From Mercurialis annua (lineage: Eukaryota; Streptophyta; Magnoliopsida; Malpighiales; Euphorbiaceae): DNA of 64,000 bases. The stretch is taken from contig NC_065573.1 in assembly GCF_937616625.2 (NCBI RefSeq), forward strand, positions 16,631,001 to 16,695,000, in the 5' to 3' direction. A model generated the notes under the pieces. The model was not told the origin of the DNA. It saw nothing but the letters and a program-made list of their open reading frames with translations, and ran no database searches. Made by a program: the position numbers and the translations under genes. Shown piece after piece: positions 10,861 through 23,602 of this stretch (its first letter is position 1; each line of letters begins with the position of its first letter).

Positions 10861-13300
10861 GTCTGTATTACAAGTTGGCATACGTACGCTTGCATATTTT
10901 AAACAACAAACCGGTTCTAGGGCAGAACACGGAAGTTGTCCGTCTCGTCGATATGGTTCTATCGGTTTAAACCAGGGTCCATTCCGAGTTTGTGTGGTCC
11001 CTGAACTCGGCCTGGGTGTGGCCGGGTTCGCCGGTTGTGGGATCATGGGCCCGATTTATACTTTATGTTACATATTTGGACTTTGCATTCGGATTATATC
11101 GGGTCTGGTCTGCTATAGTGCATAAAGATAAAGTAGATCAAATTCCCTACGTCTGAGTTAAAACTGGGCCTAATTCTAAGCTCAAACGAGCACGGAAACC
11201 TAAAAGCTGGATTGATTCAAAGTCTGGAGGATCTGGAGAGTAGTTCTAGGGAAGGGAGGACGAGCGTACGGTGCCGACACACACAATTTTGGCAGCGGCA
11301 CCGTATACTGCAAGTGCCAGCAGTATAGGTCAGTGGCGCCGACAGTTTGGGGAGCAGGCGGCGGCGTCTGGAGCACGGACATCAGGTCGTTTTCACTCGT
11401 TTTCAGCTCCGTTTTTTGTGCAAAAATAGAAAACAACGCATAAAACTGGACAAGGAAGACATATAGAATATTCTAGGAGTGTTTAAAAGCAAATTAAACA
11501 CCTAAAACGTCAATTTACAGCAGTTTTAAGGAAGAACGAGTTTATAGCAAACAAGCTCAAAACAATCTAACTATGCTTTCTAAGCGTTTTAATTGACTAG
11601 ATTTCTATAATTGATCATACAAAACATATTAATGTACTTATTAATATGCTCCCTAATTGATTTTCATGAAAAGTTTTATAAGAACATCAAATTTGATTAT
11701 AATGACAATTTTATGGCAAAATTAACAAAATAATTTAAGCATGCATCCTAGTTCACAAATATTCAGCAAATATGATCAACAAGGCATAAAAGTGATAGAG
11801 AATTCAGAGGGTGCTCAGAATTACCATTCTGAGTCTTTAACTCGTTTGCTGGCAAAAAGAATGCGGAATCCGTGCGTAGTAGCTTCGTACTTGATTGATT
11901 AAAGTGTTAAGCTTTGTTTTTAGGACTGCAATTGAGTGATTTTGGTGTGTGTGTGAGGGTGAGGGTTCGGCCAATACTATTTTTCTAGGGTTTGGAGTGC
12001 ATTTTTAGGGTTTGATTTTCTACCTCTGGTCTGACCACTAGTTAGGTTGTCTTAGTGTTGTATTTATAGAGAAAATTAGGATTAGAGTTTGGTAGAGTTG
12101 TCTAGGGTTGAAAGAGTGTGAATTGATAGGTAAAGCAGGGTTAAATTCGTATTTCGTCTTGGTGGTTAAGTAAAGCAGGGTTAAAAGTCATTTTTAGTGC
12201 CTAAAAGTATTTAAAAAAGGTTCATACGGCCCTATTGGTTTGATTATGGTCAATTTTAGTCTGTCAAACTTGCAAATTGGCCCATAAACTTCTAAGATGT
12301 TGCAATTAGTCCAATTTTTAGACTTAAACTATAATCTCTTTGAGTTTTTATGGGCTATTTACGGCTAAGTATGTTTTAATCCTTCAAGTTTGCAATTATG
12401 CACTGATTACACTTGCTTGGATTCCAGCAAGCAACTCGATAGTTCGTCACCCGGATGGATTTCTTTGGAAATTATCATTGGACGCTTCAGTTCCTTATCA
12501 CTTGTTACCTGTCAGGAAAATAGGTGTCTACAGTTTACCTCCTTTTTAACAAGAATTGACAAAGTTGGTCAATTCTTGTTAAAGAAGTAACTCGCTCTTA
12601 GACAAGCGACAAAGATACTACCCACCATTAGAGTTACTCGCTCGCTAGTGGTTATGCCATAGCTTGAGCATTACCTGTCGTGGTGCATGACCCTGACTTC
12701 ATGCCCCCTGGATTTGGTCTACTCCGCAGCTGACTGGGAGTAGGTCTTCTCAACTGTCCTGAAGGTCGTTCACTGAACTTGAACTGCCCGTAGTGCGCCC
12801 TATGGAAAGGAGCTATAAACTCTCATCATCCTGAGAGTGATCCAATGGCTTGGATCTTTAATAGTTATTTTATCCGGTACTTCTTAGATAGAAGGGACAA
12901 CATCCCCTTGTTAGTCCCTAGAGCCATCTTATTGCGTAGGTGCCTGGATTTATCCTGTTCAGAGCCTCTTAGATCTGTTGAGGGAACAACATCCCCTTTT
13001 CTGTCCCAAGGGCCCCCTATTGCATAGGTGTATGGTTTCCGCAGTTATCCCACAACTAGCGGAAATGTCTAAAGTTTATTTGAATTATTGTAGACAATGT
13101 CTAGGGTGTCTTCTTGACACTAAATCCTCCTCTGTCTGGAGTCTGGCACGTAGGGTCTGACTGCTGCTATATTATTCCGGGAGTTACGTTCTGCACATTA
13201 CCGGATGGCATGACGATGTCTTTCTATCGTTGGCCGATTCAATCCCGTCTCTCGGCCTACTTTTTAGACTTTATTCTCAGGGAATATTCTTGATTTTTTC
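10861..13300. other. Retrotransposon-like intergenic DNA, no intact gene
   Basis: Moderately GC-rich blocks lie at 10890-11040 and 11230-11380, the latter with GGCGCCGACAG-type words echoed at 14040-14140 (TGGCGGCGCCA). A roughly 75-95 bp direct repeat containing GGGA(A)CAACATCCCCTT and TTGCRTAGGTG occurs twice, near 12893-12945 and 12979-13030. A hairpin AACAAGAATTGAC/GTCAATTCTTGTT sits at about 12550-12583. No protein family is recognised. Confidence 0.4.
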
Positions 13301-13304
13301 TCTA

Positions 13305-13595
13305 GGGGGACTGTGTTTATAATTCCATCCTTTGGGGTATCTGTATTTCTAATATGGTCCGCAGGGGCGTCTGTATTTCTGATTTTTCCGTTAGGGCGTC
13401 TGTATTTCTAATTTGATCCTCTGGGGCATCTGTATTCTGTCTTTTAGGGAGTTCTGTGTTTCTGATTACATCCTCTGGGGCGTTCTGTGTTTCTAATTCT
13501 ATCCTTTGAGGCGTTCTATGTTATTCATTCCATCCTCCGAGTCAATCTGTGTTTCTGATTCCATCCTCAGAGGCGTTCTGTGTTTTTGTATTCTG
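13305..13595. repeat. Minisatellite, ~30-bp unit, ten copies
   Basis: A unit like GGGGCGTTCTGTGTTTCTAA followed by TTCTATCCTCT repeats about ten times. The CTGT(G/A)TTT core starts at 13311, 13341, 13371, 13400, 13430, 13454, 13484, 13516, 13547 and 13577, so spacing is mostly 29-32 bp with one 24-bp unit. Copies are diverged, indicating an old array. Confidence 0.85.
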
Positions 13596-14692
13596 TCTTC
13601 TGGAGAAAGTTTATGACGTAGTTTTTTTTTTGCACAGCTCTTTGGGAGTGTCATCTTTTATATTTTAGTGCCTTTGTGCCTTCTAAGAGAATATTCTCTT
13701 CATTTTTTTCTTTTATTTCTCTCTTCCTTCGCATTTCTCTGAATTTGCAAATTTGTTTTTTATTTCGGACTATGGCACCACCCTAAGGTTTTAAGGAGCC
13801 GTATAGAGATCCTGACCGGCAATCTGGTCAACATGCTTCGTTACTGGGGGAAGGCGAGGAGGTCCCACTCTTGTTGCATTTAAAGCAACCCTTATGTACC
13901 AATTTTCAATTTGAGGTGCGTTCTACAACGTTTTAGCTCGTAGATAGATGTTTTAGTGTTTATATGTCTGGAATATTGTCGAAATGTGATCGAAGGTGAG
14001 ATTAGCCCCCAAACAGGGAGGGGAAAAATGGAGGCGACAGCGCCATATTACAGTGGCGCAGCTGCCACTACACACTGGCTGTGCCGCCAGATTATATTGG
14101 CGGCGCCACCAATGTGACTAGCGTCGTGGTGGCGGCGCCAGTCCTCCTCTGGCACGCGCTCTCTAGCATCTTTGTTAGTTTTTCCGGTTTGTTTACTGAT
14201 AATTTTGACTTCGTTTTTGGTCCTTTTGTGTTTTTAGGATAGGGATCCGTTCCGTACTTCTGAAAACTTTCTTGACGCACGTATCTGGTATTGTTTTTTG
14301 AAAAATGAGCAAAACCAAGTTACAGTCTCGAAAATAAAATACAAAAATTTTAAAAAAATTCAAATCCGAATAGGAAAAACTCCTATTACACAATAAGGAA
14401 TCTCTAATTATTGTGTTGTATAATTATCTCTATAGCTTTCAGCCTAGTAATAGACGTCTAATCCAATGACTTTGATTACATCAACGGCTTAATTCTATTT
14501 ATTTAGATTTATTGTTTATTACTTTCATTTTTCTTTTTTTTGATGTCCTTTATTAATTATTATCAAAATAATAAATTTTAATAATATATCTTTAAAAAAT
14601 TGTTATTTTCCTTTTCTTCAATTATTAGAGTAAAAATAGTATTTGTTAATTTTTCATATATTTATATAAAGCTTTTCTATTATTTATTTAAA
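13596..14692. other. Intergenic DNA with GC-rich palindromic patch
   Basis: A short coding-like piece begins ATGGCACCACCC at 13771 and reads MAPP, stop, GFKEPYRDPDRQSG, and is not assignable. Positions 14030-14160 are unusually GC-rich, with repeated GGCGGCGCCA, TGGCGCAGC and CAGTGGCGC words. The remainder is AT-rich with no recognisable gene. Confidence 0.35.
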
Positions 14693-14982
14693 GGGTTAAT
14701 GTCATAAAAATTCACCAATTTTATATGTTTTCTTATTTTAATCATATAGTTTAAATTTTTTTCATTTTAATGCACGAAATACTACTTTTTCTCAAATTCA
14801 TGCACATTGCTAAAATGTCACGGCTCCATTGATGTAATACGCTGAGGTGGAGGTCATTTTAAATCAATAAATGAGTACACCTCAGCACCGTGCATGAATT
14901 TGAGAAAAAGTGGTAGTCCGTGCATGAAAATGAGAAAATTTAAACTGCGTGATTAAAATGAGAAAACGTGTAAAGTTAACCC
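14693..14982. mobile_element. MITE, GGGTTAAT-type
   Basis: A 290-bp foldback element. The left end is GGGTTAATGTCATAAAAATT and the right end reads GGGTTAACTTTACACGTTTT on the reverse strand. The inner arms mirror each other (CTTTTTCTCAAATTCATGCA against TGCATGAATTTGAGAAAAAG). It is flanked by a 9-bp target duplication with one mismatch, TTATTTAAA (14684-14692) and TAATTTAAA (14983-14991). A related element lies in intron 1 of the pyruvate kinase gene (44671-44976). Confidence 0.85.
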
Positions 14983-16744
14983 TAATTTAAATTTTAATAA
15001 TTTTTAAAATGTGTGTTTTGCCAAAAAGTGCTACTATTTAAAAAGAAATAGAAAACTATTTTAATATAAATACAACTGTAAACCGAGGCCCACATATGTA
15101 CGCTCATTAAACAAAAGGAAAAATAAAGGTTAAAAGCCAGGATAAAAAAGTAATAAATGTCATTTACAGTATTGTAAATGACTGACATTTTGTATTATTG
15201 TGGTTGTCGTTAGAGTTAATCCTAATGGGTCCTAAAATATTAATATAGCATTTGATGTTTTTGGGCCTTCCATTTGATTAAAGATGGGAAGTTAATATTG
15301 TTTGTTGTTCATATTTACTGCTGATACTGAACTTATATAAACCTGTTATAAACTAATTTGAAGACAAAAGGAAAAACAAAATGGTATTGATATCATTAGA
15401 GTTTAAAACTTACCTAGAACTTGTCTGCCTTTATAGCTTTTTAGTTATGGCAATGTGAATGGCTCTACCCATCAGAACATGGCAAAATAATTACCAATCA
15501 GAAATTAAATTAGTTTAAAATCATGTTCATATTACACAACTATATAACGTACTATCTCTCATATAGTTGTGTGTTTTATATAATAAAGGGCAACACAAAT
15601 AAAATTGCATTTAATTTTATTAAGTTTTTTTCCAAATAATATATGTATTACGTATGAAATATTTTCTTTTAAGAAGTAAAATTTAGTTACATCAGTAATT
15701 AGCAGTTCGGTTTCGAATTTTAATCGAATTTAAACCAATGATCCTGCTTGAGAAAGCCTTACCCACTTGGATTAAGTCTCGATGGTATATATAATCTTCA
15801 AAAAAGGTTCAAAATGAAAAAATATGTGTTTTTTTATTTTTAATAATATTTTAAATTTATGTTTTTCCTTTTTTAAAAATAAATTACTACTATGTTAAAC
15901 ATAATTTATAATTTTTTTATGAATAAAAATACATTAAAGCCATAAAAAGTGGTAAAACAAACTCCAAACTACTAGTTTTCGCACATAAGCAGATTCCAAG
16001 AGGACCATCCAATGAATAAAATACAATTTTTTTTTATAAAATTCCAAATCCGAAAAAATGTCCTATTATACAAACTTTAAAAAGCGAAACTGTTCTGAAA
16101 AAGCAACTAAAAATAACTATCTCCCTGTTTCTAGAGTTACTCTAAAAAACTCCTTGAACTTCTAAATTTCCCATACTATGAGAATCCAAAAAAATCTGCC
16201 ATAATTGCTTGTATGGTCCTCTTGTAATTACATTTTGCCATTAAAGTAAAAAATTAACAAAAGAGCAAGAAAAGGTCCAAGAGACATCCATCTTCTAAAA
16301 GATGCTATATCAGATTGCTCTCGCAAACTTACAATGATGGATGGGAATATGATTTTGTGTTTCCACCACACCACAAGTTGTCAACTCACATAATTTACAA
16401 TTTAATTAGGATTTTAGAAACAAATATAAATTTATATTTTTTAAATAGTATAAAATTGAATAGCACTTCTAAAATAAAACAAAGTAATTACAATAAATTT
16501 ATAAGTGTGAATTTTATAAATATTATACATTTGAAAAAACAAAGGTGAGGTCATCCATGTTTTTTTTTTATATATATTTATAAGAGTAATCTCATGTATA
16601 TATAATGGTTACATCCAAAATCTTTTAGAATAATAATCCAAAATATAAATCATAAATGATTGTAAATAAATGTATCACTTAGACTGGTGTTCATTGCCAA
16701 TTTGTTCATCTTTTTCTTAAACAAAGAAAAAATATTATTCACGA
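14983..16744. other. AT-rich intergenic DNA, no gene recognised
   Basis: Very AT-rich and without a coding signal on either strand. Only short spurious frames are present. No repeat or transposon end could be delimited. Confidence 0.4.
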
Positions 16745-16753
16745 TAAAATATA

Positions 16754-17567
16754 GGCCTAATTATGTAAAAGAACTCCCATTTTAAACTTTTTTTTCATTT
16801 ATATTCTAACCTTTTAAAAAATCTATTTCTACCCATGTTTTAAATTTTAGATTACATCCCTACCTAGCACAGGGATATAACTGTCTATTTAATAAATTAA
16901 AAAATGAAATTATTGAAAACAATTAAATAGAAAGTTATATCAAATTTTTTTCTAATCTAAAAAATACATACAAGTCCTTCAACATAATTTTTTTTCAAAT
17001 CCGTCTTAATAATTAATTGTTTTTATTAAAAATCAAATAATTTAAAAAAAACACTTACGAACTACCATTGTACTCATTCAATTTACAAAACTGTCACTAA
17101 GATCGAACAAACTTATTTTTTATTTTATTTTTTTGATTTTCAGGCGAGAAGGAGGAGGATTTCCTCCTCAGGCGAGGAGCAGATTTACTCCTCGCATCAA
17201 GCGAGGAGCAGATCTGCTCCTCACTTCTGCTCCTCGCTCCTCAGACGAGGAGCAGCAGCTCCTCTTCTCACGGAGGAGGATTTCCTCCTCCATGCCTGAA
17301 AATCGAAAATTAAAATATTTTTTTAGATTTGTTTTTAAAAAATTGTATTTTTGTACAATTATTAACATTGATATTTAATTAGCATATAAATTTAAATTAA
17401 CAGATTATTTTAAACTTTTATCCAAATAAAAAGAGTACAATTTAATGCCGCTGGGTAGGAACGAAACATAAAAATCCAGAATTAGGTACAAATGACTTTT
17501 GCACAAGATCATGATATAAACAAAAAAAAATAGTTCAAAATGAAGGTTTTTTTTATGTAATTAGGCC
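16754..17567. mobile_element. Nonautonomous Mutator-like element, GGCCTAATTA family
   Basis: An 814-bp noncoding element with imperfect terminal inverted repeats of about 60 bp. The left end is GGCCTAATTATGTAAAAGAA and the right end on the reverse strand is GGCCTAATTACATAAAAAAA. A perfect 9-bp target duplication, TAAAATATA, flanks it (16745-16753 and 17568-17576). The interior at 17133-17300 is a dense cluster of palindromes built from GAGGAGCAG/CTGCTCCTC and GGAGGAGGATTTCCTCCTCC words. Two smaller relatives are at 51143-51529 and 52748-53138. Confidence 0.92.
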
Positions 17568-17937
17568 TAAAATATAATGGGAAATTTAGACAAATATATA
17601 ACAAATAGGAAAAGAATCTCACAAATATCATTTGACCCGGAATCAAAAAAAAATATGGGTTGACTTTAACTTCTTGCAAAACTGTGTTTCCTCTTTAGCA
17701 TATATTCAATTTAAATAGGAAACAAAACTCATGCAAAAATCATTCATTCAAAAATTTCAGAGATTCTCTTAAACTCAAACAACAATGTCTCTCAAAACTT
17801 AAAACAGAGAATCGATTAATCACTGATTAGAACTACATCAACTACTAAATAGAGCATCGCGATCAGTCACTATTCAAAGAAATCAATCGAATTTCAACAG
17901 AAAAAGGATAATCAATCAGAAAACTGGAGAAAAAACG

Positions 17938-19781
17938 ATGGATCACGACGACATGTGTTTACCAAACAATTTCGGTGAGTCTGATCAATCACAATTCTGT
18001 TAACTTTCAATCTTAATTATGATTTTAAATTGAGCTGAAATCTAATATAAATTTAGCTAAAAACAGATAATAATCAACGAAACAGCTCAAATTAAACTTA
18101 AATTAGGTTCTGAATGATTCTCAAAATGTTTAGATGTGTTTAATTAACCGAAAACTGTGTAAATTGTTAAAATTATGAGTTAAATATAGAATTATGGTAA
18201 CCTGTAATAAATTATGTATTGTTAGTTTACTAAAAGTGTTCTATGCGTTTGAATATGTAAAAATGTGTATGTGTACTGAGTGATCATTGAAAAATGTGTA
18301 TGTGTATGAGTGAATTTCTGCTTTTGAGAATTTTGTATAAGTTTGCAATAATTACAATAATCATTAATACTTCTCTATGAGTTTTAAAATAACTTTAATA
18401 TATATTTCTTAATTTAGGTATTCTGTTTATAGATTACAAAGACTTTTATAATAAATTAAGTGCTAGTAAACTGTTAGTAAACACATAGATTACTACTGAA
18501 TTTCAAATAATAGTGTAATAGTTTTCTATGTTTAAATATATCTCAGTGAGTTAAAATATGTTTTTGATGTCATAAACATGATAATGGAATCAATTTGCAG
18601 TGTTTATTATATTTTTAGATAACTAATGGTAATTTTATAAATATGATGCAGCAAAAGCAACACTTCAGGGGCTTGTATTCTACAATGGAGTATGGGATAA
18701 AGATTTGAATTACTCCAACTACAAGGTGAAAGGACTAATAATAAAGGAAGACACAAACTTTGAGAAACTAAAGGCAATGATAGCTGGACTACTGAAGGCA
18801 AAACAATTGGGAAACAGAATTGGAAATTAAATCGTTGAGAGAGTGTTTCTATAGAGTTACAAAGTCTTACTCAGTTCAGACTTTTGACTATTTCATGGAA
18901 CAGCTTGATGTTATAAATGTTGCAATTTAAACCTATCTGGAAAAAATTGGGTTCAAAAAATGGGCAAGAGCACATTGCACAGACAATAGATTCTCAACAA
19001 TGACTTCAAATATAGCCGAATCTATGAATGCAGCTATCTAAGCAGCTAGGGAGTTACCAGTAGCAACACTTCTTGAATATTTGAGATTCTTGATGCAAAA
19101 ATGGACTTACACGAATTTAAATACTGCAATTTGTACAATGACAAAGTTGACAAGCAAAGCAGAAAATGATCTCAGAGATGACTATGCAATATCTTTGAGA
19201 ATGAAGGTACATTTTTACATACAATTTACTGACAGTGTTCTGTAATTAATTTCTGTTTACCGAAGGTTTACTAACAGTGTTCTATATTTCAATTTACCAA
19301 AGGTTTACTAACAGTGTTCTATAATTAATTTCTAATGTGTTTTTTTATAACACAGGCTTCAACATCAGTTACTAATGTGCATAGTATGCAAGATGGTGAA
19401 AAGACATTCACAGTGAAACTGAGAGGAAAGAACTGTACATGTGGCATATTTTAAATTGATGACATGCTATGTCCACATACAATTGCAATATTATCCTCAC
19501 TACACCTAGATCCTTATCAATACTGCTTTAAATTCTTCAGCAAAGAGAATCTGCTTGCAACGTATGATGGAGTTGTGTATCCAATGCCAAGTCAAAACAA
19601 TTGGATATACCTACTGAAATTGAGAGGATTGAAATACTTCCACCAATAGGAAAGATACCAACCGGAAGACCAAAAAAAGAAGAATAAAGGGACCATTGGA
19701 AGCAAAAAAAATCCAACTAAGTGTGGAAGATGTGGACAAAGAGGACATAACCGAAAGACATGTCGAAATCTACCAAAATAG
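17938..19781 (+). pseudogene. Mutator-like (MULE) transposase remnant
   Basis: Starts ATG at 17938 (MDHDDMCLPNNFG), followed by an intron to about 18651. The next exon reads AKATLQGLVFYNGVWDKDLN and KVKGLIIKEDTNFEKLKAMI, like the N-terminal domain of plant MULE proteins, and stops in frame at about 18830. The frame resumes with MULE transposase C-terminal motifs (YLEKIGFKKWARAHC, FSTMTSNIAESMNA). A SWIM-type zinc finger follows (CTCGIF ... MLCPHTIAI, about 19436-19490) and then a CCHC zinc knuckle (CGRCGQRGHNRKTC) just before the stop at 19779-19781. The central DDE catalytic region is missing and stop codons occur near 18830, 18929, 19039 and 19453, so it cannot be active. It converges with the Ulp1-type remnant downstream. 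Confidence 0.85.
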
Positions 19782-21039
19782 AATATTATTTTTCAGTAAT
19801 TGATTTGTAAAAACATCATCGACATTTTTTAGACACAATTATTGTTTGTTTGTGAATGAGTTACGTACACTTTACTAATAAAAACTGATTTTTGCATCAG
19901 TATTCTACTATATTTGTTCGAAATGTACTAATAATATTTAAATATATGTAATTCACTAACTATGAACTAACAAATTGCTAAAAGAGTATAAAAATTTATA
20001 AAAGAACATTACTTAACAATAAAAGAATTTATACCTTTTAAAAATATAAATACAAAAAAAAAACATAAAACAGCCTAGTATTATAGTTTACTAACGGTTA
20101 ACTAACAAGTTTCTAAAGGGTTATAAAATATTTGGAAAAACATTAGTTTACAAGAAAAGTTAAAATATAAATATAGTCCACTAAATGGTAACTAACAGTT
20201 TACTGAGGGTTAAAAATATAAAAAAGTTAAAAATATAAATATAGTCTATTAAGGGTTAACTAACATATTTCTAAAATAGTGAATATATATATTTTCAGTG
20301 AGTTAAAATGTAAAAAAGTTAAATGGTAACTAACAGTTTACTAAGGGTTAAAAATATAAAAAAGTTAAAATACAAATATAGTCTACTAAATGGTGACTAA
20401 AAGTTTACTAAGGTTTAAAAGTATAAAAAAGTTAAAATATAAATATAGTCTACTAAATGGTAACTAACAGTTTACTAAGGCTTAAAAATATAAAAAAGTT
20501 AAAAAAATATATATAGTCTACTAAAAGTTAACTAACTACTATCTAAAGTGTTAAGAAATTTATACTAAGTAATATTCTTTTATAAATTTTTATTTTCTTT
20601 TAGCAATTTTTTAGTTAAGTTTTAATTACTTCTTTATACTTAGTTCTAACTATAGTCCTCTAAGAGTTAACTAACAGTTTTCTAAAAGTTTAAAAAATAT
20701 TTGAAAAAATATTATTTTACAGTAAAAAGAATTCACAGGTTTAGAAAACCTATATAAAAAAAAGGCATAAAATAATCGAAACATACAAGAAAAGGCAAAA
20801 AATAAATATCACATATTGTCTACTAAGGGTAAACTGAAAGGTTGCTAAAAGAGAAAGAAATTTAGAGCAACATTAATTTATAGTAAAAGCATTCATAGAT
20901 TTAGAAAACCTATATACAAGAAAAAAGAAAACACATAATAATCCAAACACATTAGTTTAACTAAAATCCATGACATACTAAACATTTACTGATTCAAACA
21001 TACCATTAAAATAAAAATCCATACTATGCTAAACATTTA
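19782..21039. repeat. Tandem array, ~67-bp unit, between MULE genes
   Basis: From about 20080 to 20730 a unit containing AGTCTACTAAATGGTAACTA and AGTTTACTAAGG, then AAAATATAAAAAAGTTAAAA, repeats. The AGTCYA anchor falls at 20176, 20244, 20381, 20448 and 20516, that is 67-68 bp apart with one skipped. Flanking 19800-20080 and 20730-21039 contain scattered single words of the same kind (CTAACAGTTTACT). It lies between the 3' ends of the two convergent remnant genes. Confidence 0.75.
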
Positions 21040-23602
21040 CTAATCTGACATATTTTTCTTTTCTTTTTTTGTCGCTTTTTCATCATTCTTCTCTGATTCA
21101 ACCTCTTCATCACTAGCAATATTTTCCGCATTCTTCATCATGCCATATCGGTACAACAAATATGAGAGACGCATCCGATAGAGATTAATATCCAGAGTCA
21201 ACGGAATAGGTTTATTATGAATCAAATGCTCTGCAAACACGAGAGTGAACACTCCACAATCACTGTTTTAAAAAAAAAGACTTAATTAATAATCAACAAA
21301 TGACCTAATTAATGCACAAAAATATAGACATATATAAAACTATAAATATATAAAAACTTACGTTTCTTGTTGCTCTGGAAGGTTGGAAACAGATACAATA
21401 TTGAAAGGATCACAAAAATCCTTATTCTGATAAGGAGGAGAGTTAAAATCAATGTCACTCCTCTTTTGATAAATATTCATACGAGTTAAAAACAGAGGAA
21501 TGAGAACTGAATATTTCGTGGCTGCTTCCATTCCAAGAGCCCTCGACAAAGCTGATTGCATGGAATTATAGATATATATGCATCTCTCTTTAAAGACCAA
21601 ACGTTCCAAAATCCAATATTTCTGAGTGTTCACGTGCATGGGAAAAAGAACCTCATCCACGTCCTTCCAATGAGTATTTGCAAAGAACTTTGTATCCACA
21701 AATAAAATCAGCTACAGTACTACGCTTACTGACAGTAGATGCATCGCGCTTCTTCTTTTTCGTATATGCCAGATACGTTGCAGGCATTCTATCGTCAAAC
21801 AGACAGTTAGTTGTGGTAATTCGCAAACCATCTAACGGCTTATACTTGGCTTTCTTGCGGATGTAATACATAACCAGAGTGATATGCTGTAAATAAAAGT
21901 TAAATTGAAAATTGTTAGAAAACCAAATTTAAAGTAGTACTAAAACACATAAAACTAGTAAAAATACTTACAGATGACGTCAAAAATTGACCACTACACT
22001 TAATCGCATAAAACCATGATTTTGACGCAATATGTTCCACTTCAAAATTCATTCTTGGTTGAATCATGTTGTCTTTATTTAGATAAAAAAATTTCCTACA
22101 AATATCAAAACAAAAAACAGATAAAATATATTTATCATGCATTTAAATATTAAAACTTAAAAATAGAAAAATGTACTTAACATCAGTCCTCAGCCCACCC
22201 TGAATCCAGTCAACAAAATCTTGTAGTTCTGCACATTGAATATCTCCATCAACATTGTCATCAAGAGGATTCAATTTTTTCACACGGTTTACGTTCTCTT
22301 TAGCCTTGATAAATGCTAGTGGCTTTGCATCGGGAATTTTGAACTCAGAGGCAATCTTTGAAATTTACTGCCATTTAAAATAAAAATAGAATGCCATTAT
22401 TACTATTATATCAAATAAAACCACAAAAATAACTGTAATAGTAATTAGTAAACCATTAGTAACTATTTAGAAACTACTTAGTATAACAAAAAAACAGTAA
22501 AATATAATTAAAATACTACCTCAGATGGACTACCTCGATACACAGTAATTTCTATCAAAGATGTCTTTAAAAAAATTATTTTTTAAACAAACAACTATAA
22601 ATTATTATACACTGTTAAAATTTTAATAAATACCTCAGCAGCTTTTTTTGCAACACGATCAGCGGCAGCTTCTTTTGCAACTTGATCAGCGGCTTGTTGT
22701 TGAATACGATCAGCAGCTTGTTTTTCAATACGATCACAAACATTAGCAAGATCGTTGAGACAAGCTTCATTAAATATAGAACCATCCTCTACTCCTCATC
22801 AACTTCATAAACCTTAAATAGAAACTATATATTAATAACAAGCCAAAAGCAAATAAAATGTATATTGGTAAAAAATTGGTAAACTGTTGGTGCATTGTTA
22901 GTAAATTGTTAAAAAACTTACTTTAAATCAGAATAAAAGTAATAAACAATTACCTTGCGAAGAAGACCAGCCTCTCTTTCAATTTTATCGACAACGTCTA
23001 TTTCAGCTTTATTGATAACGTCTCTTTCAGCTTTATCGATATCACTTATTTCAATTGAGTCAAATGTGCTAGAAGTCCCTTATGTACACACTTGCTTCAA
23101 AAAAATACTGAGAGTAGGACGATTATCAACTAAATCAACCTTAAAAAAAAAAGATAAAAAGTTAATAAGAATGACAAAAACAAGTAAACTACTTAAAAGT
23201 CCAATGGTAATCAATTCTACATTTCCGCTATCTTTGATATCATTTTCACCTTTTTGCATCACATTAATGCTCTCGTCAACTTTCTTTTCGAAAAAAGAAT
23301 CAACAGCATCAACCTTATAAAAATTGAAAAAACAATATATTAATAACAACCAAACAGCAAAAAATGTATTTTTTAAAAAATGAAAATTAAATTTCAATTA
23401 GCGAGCTATTAGTAAAAAGGTATTTTTCAAAAAAATGAAAATTAAATTTCAATTAGCAAACTATTAGTAAAGTATAAGTACACTATTAAATAAACCTATA
23501 ATACTTACTGAAACAAGAAAACAAAAATAATTACATTAGAAACAAGGTTGGCTTCTATTTCAGCAAGATCAACAGCTTCGGTAAGACCCATTATTTCAAC
23601 TG

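Noticed and set aside
17133..17378. Frame with repeated RGADLLL / SAPRSS words
   Set aside because: Palindrome cluster in the 814-bp element; mirrored frames on both strands.
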